Assembly: GCA_035541735.1 (NCBI GenBank)
Contig: DATKMS010000002.1
Span: forward strand, 1-43,225
Length of the DNA: 43,225 nucleotides
Direction of reading: 5' to 3'
Source: DATKMS01 sp035541735
GTDB lineage: Bacteria; Desulfobacterota; Binatia; HRBIN30
Numbering within the stretch: position 1 is the first letter of the stretch; each line of letters opens with the position of its first letter. Below are positions 26,284 through 34,204 of the stretch, piece by piece. The notes below the pieces were generated by a model. That model made no database searches and was not told the origin of the DNA. It was given only the letters and a program-made list of their open reading frames with translations. The translations under genes were made by a program, and so were the position numbers.

Positions 26284-27462
26284 CTAGACGGCAGCGAGGT
26301 GCTCGATATCCCCTGGGACGTGCTTGCGTGCCGCGGTGCGCGCCCAGGCGTCTGCTGCCAGGAGTGTGTCCAGGTCTTGGGCTCCCGATGGCACATGCGC
26401 ATCGAGGACAGCACTGAGAATAGCTGGGATGTCCAGGAACTGGACGGCCCCGTCGAGAAAAGCCGCCACTACGACTTCGTTCGCCGCATTCAGCACAGCC
26501 GGCACCGTACCCCCGGCATGCAGGGCGCGGTAGGCGAGGCTTAGGCAACGAAACTTGGACAAGTCCGGCTCGGCGAACTGCAAGCTCCCGGCCTGGGCAA
26601 GGTTGAGAGACGGCAGGTGATCCAACCGTAGCCGGTGCGGATAGGCGAGGACGTACGAGATGGGGATCGCCATGTCCGGGATTCCCATTTGCGCCAGAAC
26701 CGACCCATCGATGTACTCCACCATCGAATGCACAATGCTCTGTGGATGGATGACGACCGCGATCTGCTCCGGGGACAAGCCGAAGAGCCAGCGGGCTTCG
26801 ATGACTTCCAACCCCTTGTTCATCAGTGTTGCTGAGTCGATGGTGATCTTGTTCCCCATCTTCCAGGTGGGATGCTGAAGCGCCTCGTCGCGGGTTACAT
26901 GGCGCAACTCGCTCAGGGGCCGCCGCAGGAACGGCCCACCCGATGCAGTCAAGATGACCCGTCGCACCTCGTCGCTGCGGTGCCCACGCAACGCCTGAAA
27001 GATCGCGTTGTGCTCGCTGTCGAGCGGAAACAGGTTCACGCCGGCAGCGGCCGCCGCACGCGTCACCACCTCGCCGGCCACCACCAGAACTTCCTTGTTG
27101 GCAAGCGCAACGTCCTTGCCAGCCTCGATGGCGCGCAACGTCGGCACCAAGCCCAATGCACCCACGAGCGCCGAGACCACCAACTCCGCCCGTGAAGCGG
27201 TTGCCACGCGTTCGATCCCCTGTGGCCCGAAGACCAGTTCGCCGTGAAACTCCGGGACCAGGCGCCGGAGAAGAGCGACCGAGACCTCATCACCAACCGC
27301 CACGACGGCAGGTTGAAAGCGGCGCACCTGCTCCGCCAGACGCTCGACGTTCTTTCCCGCCGCCAGCGCGACCACCGCAAAGCGCTCGGGAAAACGCGCG
27401 ACGATGTCGAGCGTGGTCACCCCGATCGAGCCGGTGGAGCCAAGGATTGCCAGCTGCTTCAT
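26284..27462 (-). CDS. dxr: 1-deoxy-D-xylulose 5-phosphate reductoisomerase
   Basis: From ATG 27462 the enzyme has 392 residues and begins MKQLAILGSTGSIGVTTLD, the NADPH-binding opening (GSTGSIG 8-14). Other family signatures are ALANKEVLVVAGE, LPLDSEHNAIFQ (here FPLDSEHNAIFQAL), TASGGPF, MGNKITIDSATLMNKGLE and HPQSIVHSMVEYIDGS. It makes 2-C-methyl-D-erythritol 4-phosphate in the MEP isoprenoid pathway. The gene is 75 bp downstream of the carboxypeptidase gene, with a heptamer array between them. Its usual neighbour, an rseP-type protease, is absent. Confidence 0.96.
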   Translation of the reverse strand: MKQLAILGSTGSIGVTTLDIVARFPERFAVVALAAGKNVERLAEQVRRFQPAVVAVGDEVSVALLRRLVPEFHGELVFGPQGIERVATASRAELVVSALVGALGLVPTLRAIEAGKDVALANKEVLVVAGEVVTRAAAAAGVNLFPLDSEHNAIFQALRGHRSDEVRRVILTASGGPFLRRPLSELRHVTRDEALQHPTWKMGNKITIDSATLMNKGLEVIEARWLFGLSPEQIAVVIHPQSIVHSMVEYIDGSVLAQMGIPDMAIPISYVLAYPHRLRLDHLPSLNLAQAGSLQFAEPDLSKFRCLSLAYRALHAGGTVPAVLNAANEVVVAAFLDGAVQFLDIPAILSAVLDAHVPSGAQDLDTLLAADAWARTAARKHVPGDIEHLAAV

Positions 27463-27511
27463 TGGCCGCGGGCGCACCCTAGCACAAATCCCCGCAGGAA
27501 ATCTTCCACTG

Positions 27512-27539
27512 CGCAGCCCGCGATCCGAAATCCGCAATC
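27512..27539 (-). repeat. Degenerate heptamer array 3' of dacC
   Basis: On the minus strand, starting inside the dacC stop codon, four 7-bp units follow: GATTGCG, GATTTCG, GATCGCG and GGCTGCG. The pattern continues no further into the dxr leader. See the matching arrays with other units at 32713, 35809, 37587 and 43126. Confidence 0.6.
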
Positions 27540-28716
27540 AAAAGAGTCGGTCCCAGAGCGAGGTCTGGCTCTGTGCGCCCTCAGCCGCCAAGGCAGGCAC
27601 GCGCCCAACGACCACGTCGCCGTCCTTCACCACCACCTCGCCGACTGGATCGTTGACCTTCAACGGCGCACGGACGTCACCCGACAGCGCCAGTTCAACC
27701 GAGAAGTTGCGCTTTTCACCACGCTTGGCGAGAACACTGACATTGCCGCCGGCAACGACCCGGACGAAGCGCGGGTTCCCGCCTTTCACCGCAACATCGT
27801 TGGCCACCGTGTCGCCCCGCTTCACGGCCACCAGCGCCTTGTTTTCCGCAAGCCCCTTGTTGAGCAGCTTGGCGGCCTCGGCGAAGCAGTCGCGCTTCTC
27901 CGGTGCGCCGAGGATGACGGCGATCAACCGCAGGCCATCGCGCTGCCCGGTGGCGGTGACGTTGAAACCGGCCTCGCGGTAGTAGCCGGTCTTCAAACCG
28001 TCCACCCAGTTGGTCTCGCGCACCAGACGGTTGGTGTTGGTGAGCGTCATGGCGCCGTTGCGGAACGGGGCTTCCTTGGTACCGGCCCACTTCATCACGT
28101 CCGGGAACTTCACCAGCTCGCGCGCCACTTTCGCCAAGTCGGCTGCACTGCTCATGTCGGGCTGTTGCCCCTTTCCCGGCGGGAGCCCGTGCACGCTGTG
28201 GTAAGCCGTATCGTTCATGCCCAACTGCTTCGCGCGCTCGTTCATGAGATCGACAAACGCCTCGCTGGAGCCGGCGACGGCTTCGGCAACCGCCACGGAC
28301 GCGTCGTTCGCGGAATGGATGACGATGGCCTGCATCATCTCCGAGAGTGGGAAGACTTCTCCCTGCTTCAGATACACTTGCGACCCACCGATCCTGCTCG
28401 CCCATGCCGACGTGGTGATGGGATCATCCCAGTGCATGCTGCCGTCGCGCACGCGCTCGGCAACCAACAGGATCAGCATCATCTTCGTCATGGATGCCGG
28501 CGGGGCCTTGAGGTGCGCATTCTTCTCGAACAGCACGGTACCCGTATCGGCATCGATCAAGATGCCAGCGCGATACGTCTCCGCATCCGCCGCACGCGCG
28601 ACCTTCTGCTCTGGCGCTTGGCGGACGATCCGCTTCGCCTCGACCGCGGTGCTCGAAAGCAACTGCGCCACGAGCAGCACCGCCGCTCCCACCAACCCAC
28701 CCCGCGACACCTTCAT
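27538..28716 (-). CDS. dacC: D-alanyl-D-alanine carboxypeptidase (PBP5/6 type)
   Basis: The 392-residue protein has a signal peptide (1-27, ending VEA) and the S11 peptidase domain with all active-site motifs: SMTK (75-78), SAN (135-137) and KTG (242-244). A C-terminal PBP5-type beta domain (about 300-385) and a short amphipathic tail ending WDRLF follow, the latter probably a membrane anchor. It trims pentapeptide side chains in the periplasm. It overlaps the upstream small gene by 4 bp. DacA and DacC are not separable here. Confidence 0.93.
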   Translation of the reverse strand: MKVSRGGLVGAAVLLVAQLLSSTAVEAKRIVRQAPEQKVARAADAETYRAGILIDADTGTVLFEKNAHLKAPPASMTKMMLILLVAERVRDGSMHWDDPITTSAWASRIGGSQVYLKQGEVFPLSEMMQAIVIHSANDASVAVAEAVAGSSEAFVDLMNERAKQLGMNDTAYHSVHGLPPGKGQQPDMSSAADLAKVARELVKFPDVMKWAGTKEAPFRNGAMTLTNTNRLVRETNWVDGLKTGYYREAGFNVTATGQRDGLRLIAVILGAPEKRDCFAEAAKLLNKGLAENKALVAVKRGDTVANDVAVKGGNPRFVRVVAGGNVSVLAKRGEKRNFSVELALSGDVRAPLKVNDPVGEVVVKDGDVVVGRVPALAAEGAQSQTSLWDRLF

Positions 28717-28964
28717 GGCCCTGTCCTCCTTGTTCCCGCCACTGATCTCAACTGCTCTTCCAGCACTGGCAACCAGTCATCAATCGGCGTCCGTGCATCG
28801 ACGATGATCTCGAATTTGTCGTTCGGCAACCGCCGCACGCTGCCCGGCACCGCCGGGCGCAGCGGGATGATCACCGCCTCGCGCGAGATCTCGAGGCGCT
28901 CCAACACGGTGAAGATTTTTTCGATTTCGTTCAGGGTTACAGCCGTCAACATCACAATCGGCAC
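28713..28964 (-). CDS. Unknown small protein coupled to dacC
   Basis: This 83-residue reading from GTG 28964 (ATG 28952 is an alternative) ends 4 bp inside the dacC start. It has an alternating beta/alpha look (IVMLTAVTLNEIEKIFTVLE, KFEIIVDARTPIDDWLPVLE). The overlap suggests coupled expression with the carboxypeptidase. I do not recognise a family. Confidence 0.5.
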   Translation of the reverse strand: MPIVMLTAVTLNEIEKIFTVLERLEISREAVIIPLRPAVPGSVRRLPNDKFEIIVDARTPIDDWLPVLEEQLRSVAGTRRTGP

Positions 28965-29086
28965 GCCCCAGCGGGGCGAACATTGCTCCTTCCCGCCGCT
29001 CCTCCACCCAGCGGCGCAGATGCTACCAGATCAGCGACAGGCCCGAAAGTACAAGTTGCCCTCGTCGCCCTCGCCTCAACTTCACG

Positions 29087-29332
29087 GTGACCGAGGCTCC
29101 CACGGGGGGCATCAAAAACAGCAGCGTGGGCCTGCGTCACGGCGTGCAGGGCATCCGCAAATTCTGCAGGCAACGGACCGTGGTCGTCGACCGCTTCGGA
29201 TCGAACAAGGAGTTCAACTGGTATCCCACCGGCAAGCGCAAGGCGGCGCTGTTCCGTCGCGCGCTCAGCTTCTTTCGCTCCGGGTTCTGGAACAAGCTCC
29301 GCAGCCAGGGCCTGCGGCCAGCGTCCTTCTAG
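29087..29332 (+). pseudogene. Possible C-terminal gene fragment
   Basis: In the 425-bp stretch 28965-29389 the only protein-like reading is 81 codons on the plus strand, ending NKLRSQGLRPASF. Its last 45 codons use GC-rich third positions like the neighbours and read as an aromatic- and Arg-rich C-terminus (FNWYPTGKRKAALFRRALSF). There is no good start or ribosome site. It may be the tail of a decayed gene; I cannot name the parent. The overlapping minus-strand reading is less protein-like. Confidence 0.25.
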
Positions 29333-29389
29333 GGCCCGCTCCCGTGGGTCGCTGCGCGCTTCTAAGTCCGACACATTGCTGGGCCGAGA

Positions 29390-29935
29390 TCACCCAGCCT
29401 TGGCCAGCGCCGGCTGTTCCGCCGGCCGATGCACAACGATCTCCGGCGGGGTACTGTCGACTTTCGGCTGCGGGTCGGTCAGGAGCTCTATCGCCTCCTG
29501 CTTGTCCGCCGCAGTCATCGCACGTGTTGTCGTACAGAACTCCACGAGGATGCCGTTCGGATCCACGGTATAGATCGAACGGCACCAGCCGTGGTCGACC
29601 TCGTGAACCACGCAGCCGTGCTCCGTCCAGCGGCGCCGACGGGCATCGAGGTCAGCGCGATCGGCCGCGCGGAAGGCGATGTGATTCACCCAGATGGGCA
29701 GGCCCATTCCCGTCGAGAGCGCCGGGGACCACGTGTCAGCGATGCTGTCGTCGTGCAGGTCCCAGAAGGCGATGTACTCGTCTCTCGTGATCTCATAGAA
29801 CGCGTGCTTCGCCCAGCCACCGCCTTCGGTCGGGTTAGCGATGACCTTCACCAACTCGAAGCCCATCGCCTCGCTGTAGAACTTGTGCGTCGCCTGCAGA
29901 TCGCGCGTCGCAACCGCTGTATGATGAAAGCCCAT
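29390..29935 (-). CDS. Glyoxalase/bleomycin-resistance (VOC) superfamily protein
   Basis: The 181-residue protein starts MGFHHTAVATRDLQATHKFY, the first VOC beta-alpha module with metal-ligand His, and has WVNHIAFRA and TVDPNGILVEFC supplying a second His and the Glu. This metal-site pattern is that of dioxygenase or glyoxalase-like members. The final 40 residues are an extension of unknown role. GGAGG lies before the ATG. Substrate cannot be predicted. Confidence 0.85.
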   Translation of the reverse strand: MGFHHTAVATRDLQATHKFYSEAMGFELVKVIANPTEGGGWAKHAFYEITRDEYIAFWDLHDDSIADTWSPALSTGMGLPIWVNHIAFRAADRADLDARRRRWTEHGCVVHEVDHGWCRSIYTVDPNGILVEFCTTTRAMTAADKQEAIELLTDPQPKVDSTPPEIVVHRPAEQPALAKAG

Positions 29936-30006
29936 GGCCCCTCCTTAGCACGCAGCTTGTTTCAGCTGTATGTCGAACGCTGCCCGTACGCAACAGCGAA
30001 CCCCCG

Positions 30007-31197
30007 TCACGCGGCCAGGTCGGCGGCGAGGCTGGAGAGCGCTACACTGCGGCGTGCTTGGCGCACTGGGTGGCGGTCCATGCCGTTCGTACAGTACCCC
30101 AACGAGATACCCGTCTCGGGATCGCCCCACGCCAGTTGTCCGCCCGCACCGTTGTGGCCGAACATGAGGGCGGACCCGGTGTGGCCGAAGCCACGGTAGG
30201 TGCGGTCGCCATCGCCCGCAATGATGATTCCCAGGCCCCGATTGGCGCGTTTGCGGAACCACGGGTCGGTGAGGTCGCCGCTGCGGACGCGACGGGCGCT
30301 GCGAATCATCTCGGGCTCCCACACCTGCGTGCCGTCATACGCCCGCCCATCGGCCAGGAGCGCCTGATAGAAAAGCGCCAGGTCGCCAGCGGTCATCACG
30401 CCGCCGCCGCCAGGTACCCCGACCTCGCGGAACGGGGCCTGGTTGAAGGCCTGCAACGCATCTTCCGTCACTTCCCCTTCAGGGATCGCCGGAAAGCCAA
30501 TAGCCTGCAGCTCCTCGGGCGTCGGCTTGGTGCCGGCGTGCACGATATCCGCGAGGCGGCCATGCAGTGCCGGCGGCAGGCCGACGTGCAGATCCGACAA
30601 TCCGAGCGGGCCGGCAACACGGCGGCGAACGAAGTCGCGATACTCCATGCCCGAGCGCCGCTCGATGATCTCGGCGATCACCCACATGCTCGACGTCGCG
30701 TGATACTCGAAGCGCGTGCCCGGCTCCCAGTTCAATCGCCAGCGGCGGAACCGGTCGAGCCGCTGGCTACGGTCCGGCCACTCCGTCGGCACGAACGGCG
30801 CGTACGGGAAGCCCGCGGTGTGCGTGAACAGTTGCTCCACGGCGATCGCGTCCTTCCCGTGCGTACCGAACTCGGGGATGATGTCCGCAACGCGCTCGTC
30901 GGTGGACAATTTGCCTTCTTGGATCAGCAACCACGCCGCCGACGACGTGATCGCCTTGGTCGCCGAGAACACCACGTAGAACGTCTCGTTCGTCGCCAGC
31001 GCCTCGCAGCCGCCGTAGGTGACGCGGCCGAACGTGCGCATCCCCGCGATCTTGCCGCACCGCGCCACGGCGATCTGCGCCGACGGCAGTATTCCGTCGC
31101 GGACTTCCCGTTCGGCGCGCTGGAAGAGCGCCTCCAGCTTCCCGGGATCGATCCCCACACTCTGCGGGGATTCGGCGAAGAAATGAGCAGCCGGCAT
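30007..31197 (-). CDS. Serine hydrolase of the beta-lactamase class C / EstB family
   Basis: The 396-residue protein has the class C-like motifs S78-A-T-K81, a Tyr at 165 in YHATSS, and HTG in GFGHTGSALMFG near residue 345. No signal peptide is evident, so it is probably a cytoplasmic esterase or peptidase rather than a lactamase. AGGAGGAAGACT lies before the ATG. It is followed on the same strand by the VOC gene (71-bp gap) and preceded by a GPH transporter, a possible small catabolic set. Confidence 0.87.
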   Translation of the reverse strand: MPAAHFFAESPQSVGIDPGKLEALFQRAEREVRDGILPSAQIAVARCGKIAGMRTFGRVTYGGCEALATNETFYVVFSATKAITSSAAWLLIQEGKLSTDERVADIIPEFGTHGKDAIAVEQLFTHTAGFPYAPFVPTEWPDRSQRLDRFRRWRLNWEPGTRFEYHATSSMWVIAEIIERRSGMEYRDFVRRRVAGPLGLSDLHVGLPPALHGRLADIVHAGTKPTPEELQAIGFPAIPEGEVTEDALQAFNQAPFREVGVPGGGGVMTAGDLALFYQALLADGRAYDGTQVWEPEMIRSARRVRSGDLTDPWFRKRANRGLGIIIAGDGDRTYRGFGHTGSALMFGHNGAGGQLAWGDPETGISLGYCTNGMDRHPVRQARRSVALSSLAADLAA

Positions 31198-31274
31198 AGT
31201 CTTCCTCCTTTTGATGCCGCGGTTGTCAGTTTGGTTCTAGGGAATCGCACTGGACTGACGCAAGCGGTCCATCG

Positions 31275-32642
31275 TCACCGCCAAACCTCAGCCGGCGCCC
31301 CCTGCCCGCTGCGGCGCGCCCGCAACTCCGCCTGCACCCGCGCCACATCGGCCGCCTCGAACCGGAAGCGCCGGAACATCAGCAGCCCGACGAAATGGAC
31401 AACCGACTGCAGCGGCCCAACCATCAGGACGAGCCACCACATCGTCCGCGGGTCCTGCACCTGGTCGGGAACGTACCCGACGAGTTGCAGGAGCGCGCCG
31501 CTCAGCAGAATGCCGCAGGCGCTCATCGCCTTGAGGCCGAGCGTCCAGATGCCGAAATACGCGCCTTCCCGGCGTTCCCCCGTTTCCAGCTCGTCGAAGT
31601 CGACGACATCCACGGCTGCCGACATGACCAAGGTGAGTGAGCCGGTTACTGTGCCCGCCAGTAGCATGAACACGAGCATGGCGAGGCGTTGCCCGGGCTG
31701 CACGATCACCCACCCGAGCGGCACCACGCAGCCCAGCAACAAGCCGCTGAGCATCGCCTTGCGCTTGCCGATGCGCCGCGAGACGCGCAACCACACCGGA
31801 AACGATCCTGCAAAGCTCAACGCGAAGGTCAGAGCAATCATCGGGAAGAAGTCGTACATCTGCAGCCAATACTTGACGACGATCAACTGGATGGCCTGCC
31901 CGAGCGAGGCAGCCACCGTCACCAGGCAGAAGGTGATGAAGACGATGCGGAAGTCACGGTTGCGGAAGGTCAGGCGCAAGCCGTGGAAGAAGTGTGCGAA
32001 GCTTGGCGTGACGATGTGCGCACGCTGGGGCTCGCGGACCCCGCCGGCGGTGAGCAACACCGCTGCGGCCATGATCACCCCAAGTAGGGCGGCCATCGCT
32101 CCGTACCCCGAGCGCTGATCGCCGAAGCGGCTGGCGATCGCCACCGGCGCGGTCGCACCCATCACACCGCCCAGCACCCCGAAGAGGCTGCGCACCTGCA
32201 CCACCGTCGTGCGCTCGTGGTAGTCCTCTGCCAACTCGGCGCCCCACGCGATGTAGGGCGTGGCGAAGATCGTGAAAAAGGTGTTCAGCAGGATGTAGAT
32301 CAGCAGCAGATACCCGAAGAGCCGCAAGGGATTCGTGTGCGGCGGCGTGAAGAGGAAAAAGAAACAGATACCGAGCGGGATGGCGCTGACAGCGACGTAC
32401 GGGCGGCGCCGTCCCCAGCGGGAACGCGTCGTGTCCGAGACATAACCCATCACCGGATCGGTGACGGCGTCCCACAGCTTGGCGATGAAGATCGCCGCGC
32501 TGACGAGCGCCGGCGAGAGCAACACGATGTCGGCATAGAAGAACAGGAGAAACTGGTTGAGCGCCGCGTTTTTCGCACTGAGCGTGATCTCGCCAACCCC
32601 ATAGAGCAGCTTGGTGCGCCACGGAATTTCCGGGATGGGCAT
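31275..32642 (-). CDS. GPH-type (glycoside-pentoside-hexuronide:cation) major facilitator transporter
   Basis: The 455-residue protein has about 12 membrane helices. Its first loops carry KLLYGVGEITLSAKNAALNQF, LWDAVTDPVMGYVSD and RSRWGRRRPY, the typical GPH/MelB sugar:cation signatures. Other members transport sugars or unrelated small molecules in environmental bacteria, so the substrate is open. It lies 77 bp upstream of the serine hydrolase gene on the same strand. Confidence 0.88.
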   Translation of the reverse strand: MPIPEIPWRTKLLYGVGEITLSAKNAALNQFLLFFYADIVLLSPALVSAAIFIAKLWDAVTDPVMGYVSDTTRSRWGRRRPYVAVSAIPLGICFFFLFTPPHTNPLRLFGYLLLIYILLNTFFTIFATPYIAWGAELAEDYHERTTVVQVRSLFGVLGGVMGATAPVAIASRFGDQRSGYGAMAALLGVIMAAAVLLTAGGVREPQRAHIVTPSFAHFFHGLRLTFRNRDFRIVFITFCLVTVAASLGQAIQLIVVKYWLQMYDFFPMIALTFALSFAGSFPVWLRVSRRIGKRKAMLSGLLLGCVVPLGWVIVQPGQRLAMLVFMLLAGTVTGSLTLVMSAAVDVVDFDELETGERREGAYFGIWTLGLKAMSACGILLSGALLQLVGYVPDQVQDPRTMWWLVLMVGPLQSVVHFVGLLMFRRFRFEAADVARVQAELRARRSGQGAPAEVWR

Positions 32643-32712
32643 CGTGGGGTCGCTAGCGCGCGACCTTGAAAAAGAAAAGGGGTGCGGGCGGAGCGTTCGG
32701 AATCGGGGTGAA

Positions 32713-32780
32713 ACGTAAAACGTAATGAAGGCCGGCCGGCACCCGGCTTGCCTTACGTTTTACGTCTCACGCTTTACGTC
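32713..32780. repeat. Heptamer array forming an inverted repeat between lytic transglycosylase and transporter
   Basis: Left part: ACGTAAA, ACGTAAT (32713-32726). Right part: TTACGTT, TTACGTC, TCACGCT, TTACGTC (32753-32780). The two parts contain a perfect 13-bp inverted repeat (ACGTAAAACGTAA at 32713-32725 and its complement at 32753-32765) around a GGCCGGCC-containing loop. It lies 3' of the transglycosylase stop and could act as a terminator, though it has no T-tract. Confidence 0.6.
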
Positions 32781-32791
32781 TTCGGCCCCCC

Positions 32792-34204
32792 TCACCCGCT
32801 CGGAATGATCAGGCTCTGCCCGACCCGCACTTGTCCCTTGCGCAAGTTGTTGCGCCGCTGGATGGCAGCGGCCGGCACACCGTATTGCCTGGCGATCGTC
32901 TTCAATGTTTGGCCCCGCTTCACCCGGTGCGTCACATACACAGAGCGTTGCCGCGTGAACTTCTGGTTCGCTGAGAGTCTGGCGTAGCGGACATCGAAGG
33001 CATCAGCACCGCCCTCTGGAACACGGGCGCGATAGCCCTTGGGCACATAGAGCTTCCCGGCCACCACCTCGCGGCTGAGCGCCGGATTGAGTTCCGCAAG
33101 CGTGTCGGCATCCGTATTGGTAATGGACGCCAGGGTTTGGAAGCTGATGTAATCGGGAAGGAGAACCGTGTCCGCCCGCAACGGTGCCGGCGCACTCAGC
33201 GTGCCGAAGTAGTCGGCAAAGTGCTGCTCCACCTCGAGCGCCGCCAGAAACTCCGCATAGAAGTTGCGCGACGCAAACTTGAACGACGGGCCGTGGTAGC
33301 GTCGGATGATCTCGACGATGTCGGTGGTACCCACCTGCGACACCGCACGCGCCATACCAGCGCGGCCATGGTTGTATGCCGTGATCGCCAGCGGCCAGGT
33401 GCCGAGGACCTCGTAGTTCCTCTTGAGATGTTGTGCCGCTGCCTCCGTCGAGGTGAGCGGATCGCGGCGCTCGTCCACCGCATTGTCGACCTGCATGTAC
33501 AGCCGGCCGGTGCCCGGCATGAATTGCCAGATCCCCGCGGCACCGACCTTCGAGTAGGCATGCACGTTGAAGCACGACTCGACCAGCGGCAACCGTGTCA
33601 GCTCCTCCGGCAACCCTTCGCGCCGGAAGATGGCCTCCATCGCCGGCAGATAGCGGCGTGACACCTCGACGCCCGCAGCAAAGCGGTCATTCAATCCGAC
33701 TTGGGCGCGGATGCGATCTTCGGCCGCGGCAGCCAAGAGTGCAGAGGGTTCCTTGACATTGCGGAACAGCGCCCATATTTTCCGCTCCTCATCGGTTAGC
33801 TCTGCGGGGTCAGGGCCAAGTTGATGCAGGCGCACCAGAATCGCACGCACGCGCTCTTTCTCACGTTCGACCTTGGTCTTCGCGTAGGCCGCGATTTCAG
33901 CGTCGCTGAGACCGCTGTCGGCCAGGGGCCGGAAGTCGATCACCTCGTAGATGCGGTTCAGGTGCTCGGTGTCGTGGATCACTACCTCGCGGGTCGAGTA
34001 GGTGGCGAAGATATCCTTCCAGAATTTGACCTGCGTTTTGAGACCGCGCGGAACTGAAAACGGCGTTGACTCGCCTTGCGTCTCCGCTGCCGCGGCGCGC
34101 CCCGGCGTGATCGGCGGCGTTCCCAGTACTCCGACCCACAACAACCCGACGGTGCCGGCCACCGCCCATCCCCAAGCCGTGTTCCCGTTCCCTCTCCCCT
34201 GCAT
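32792..34204 (-). CDS. mltD: Membrane-bound lytic murein transglycosylase with LysM domain (MltD-like)
   Basis: From ATG 34204 the protein has 470 residues: an N-terminal hydrophobic signal (about 13-35), a helical region, the SLT domain (about 205-320) with catalytic Glu in LPLVESCFNVHAYS and GAAGIWQFMPGTG, a linker, and one C-terminal LysM (about 415-470, THRVKRGQTLKTIARQYGV). It cleaves peptidoglycan glycans to anhydromuropeptides. A further upstream ATG at 34321 would place Arg-rich sequence before the signal, so I left it out. It is divergent from the peptide-binding gene. Confidence 0.9.
   Translation of the reverse strand: MQGRGNGNTAWGWAVAGTVGLLWVGVLGTPPITPGRAAAAETQGESTPFSVPRGLKTQVKFWKDIFATYSTREVVIHDTEHLNRIYEVIDFRPLADSGLSDAEIAAYAKTKVEREKERVRAILVRLHQLGPDPAELTDEERKIWALFRNVKEPSALLAAAAEDRIRAQVGLNDRFAAGVEVSRRYLPAMEAIFRREGLPEELTRLPLVESCFNVHAYSKVGAAGIWQFMPGTGRLYMQVDNAVDERRDPLTSTEAAAQHLKRNYEVLGTWPLAITAYNHGRAGMARAVSQVGTTDIVEIIRRYHGPSFKFASRNFYAEFLAALEVEQHFADYFGTLSAPAPLRADTVLLPDYISFQTLASITNTDADTLAELNPALSREVVAGKLYVPKGYRARVPEGGADAFDVRYARLSANQKFTRQRSVYVTHRVKRGQTLKTIARQYGVPAAAIQRRNNLRKGQVRVGQSLIIPSG

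Noticed and set aside
28965..29389. tRNA or other RNA gene in the 425-bp gap
   Set aside because: No cloverleaf, T-loop consensus or strong promoter-terminator pair was found by reading both strands.
27244..29790. An 848-codon open stretch on the plus strand across dxr and the carboxypeptidase
   Set aside because: It is antisense to two enzymes with complete active-site motifs; its product is His/Arg/Gln-rich with no recognisable domain, as expected of a GC-rich shadow frame.
30058..32118. A 686-codon plus-strand reading opposite the hydrolase and transporter
   Set aside because: Both minus-strand genes have motifs and proper starts; the plus reading spans their gap and shows no domain.
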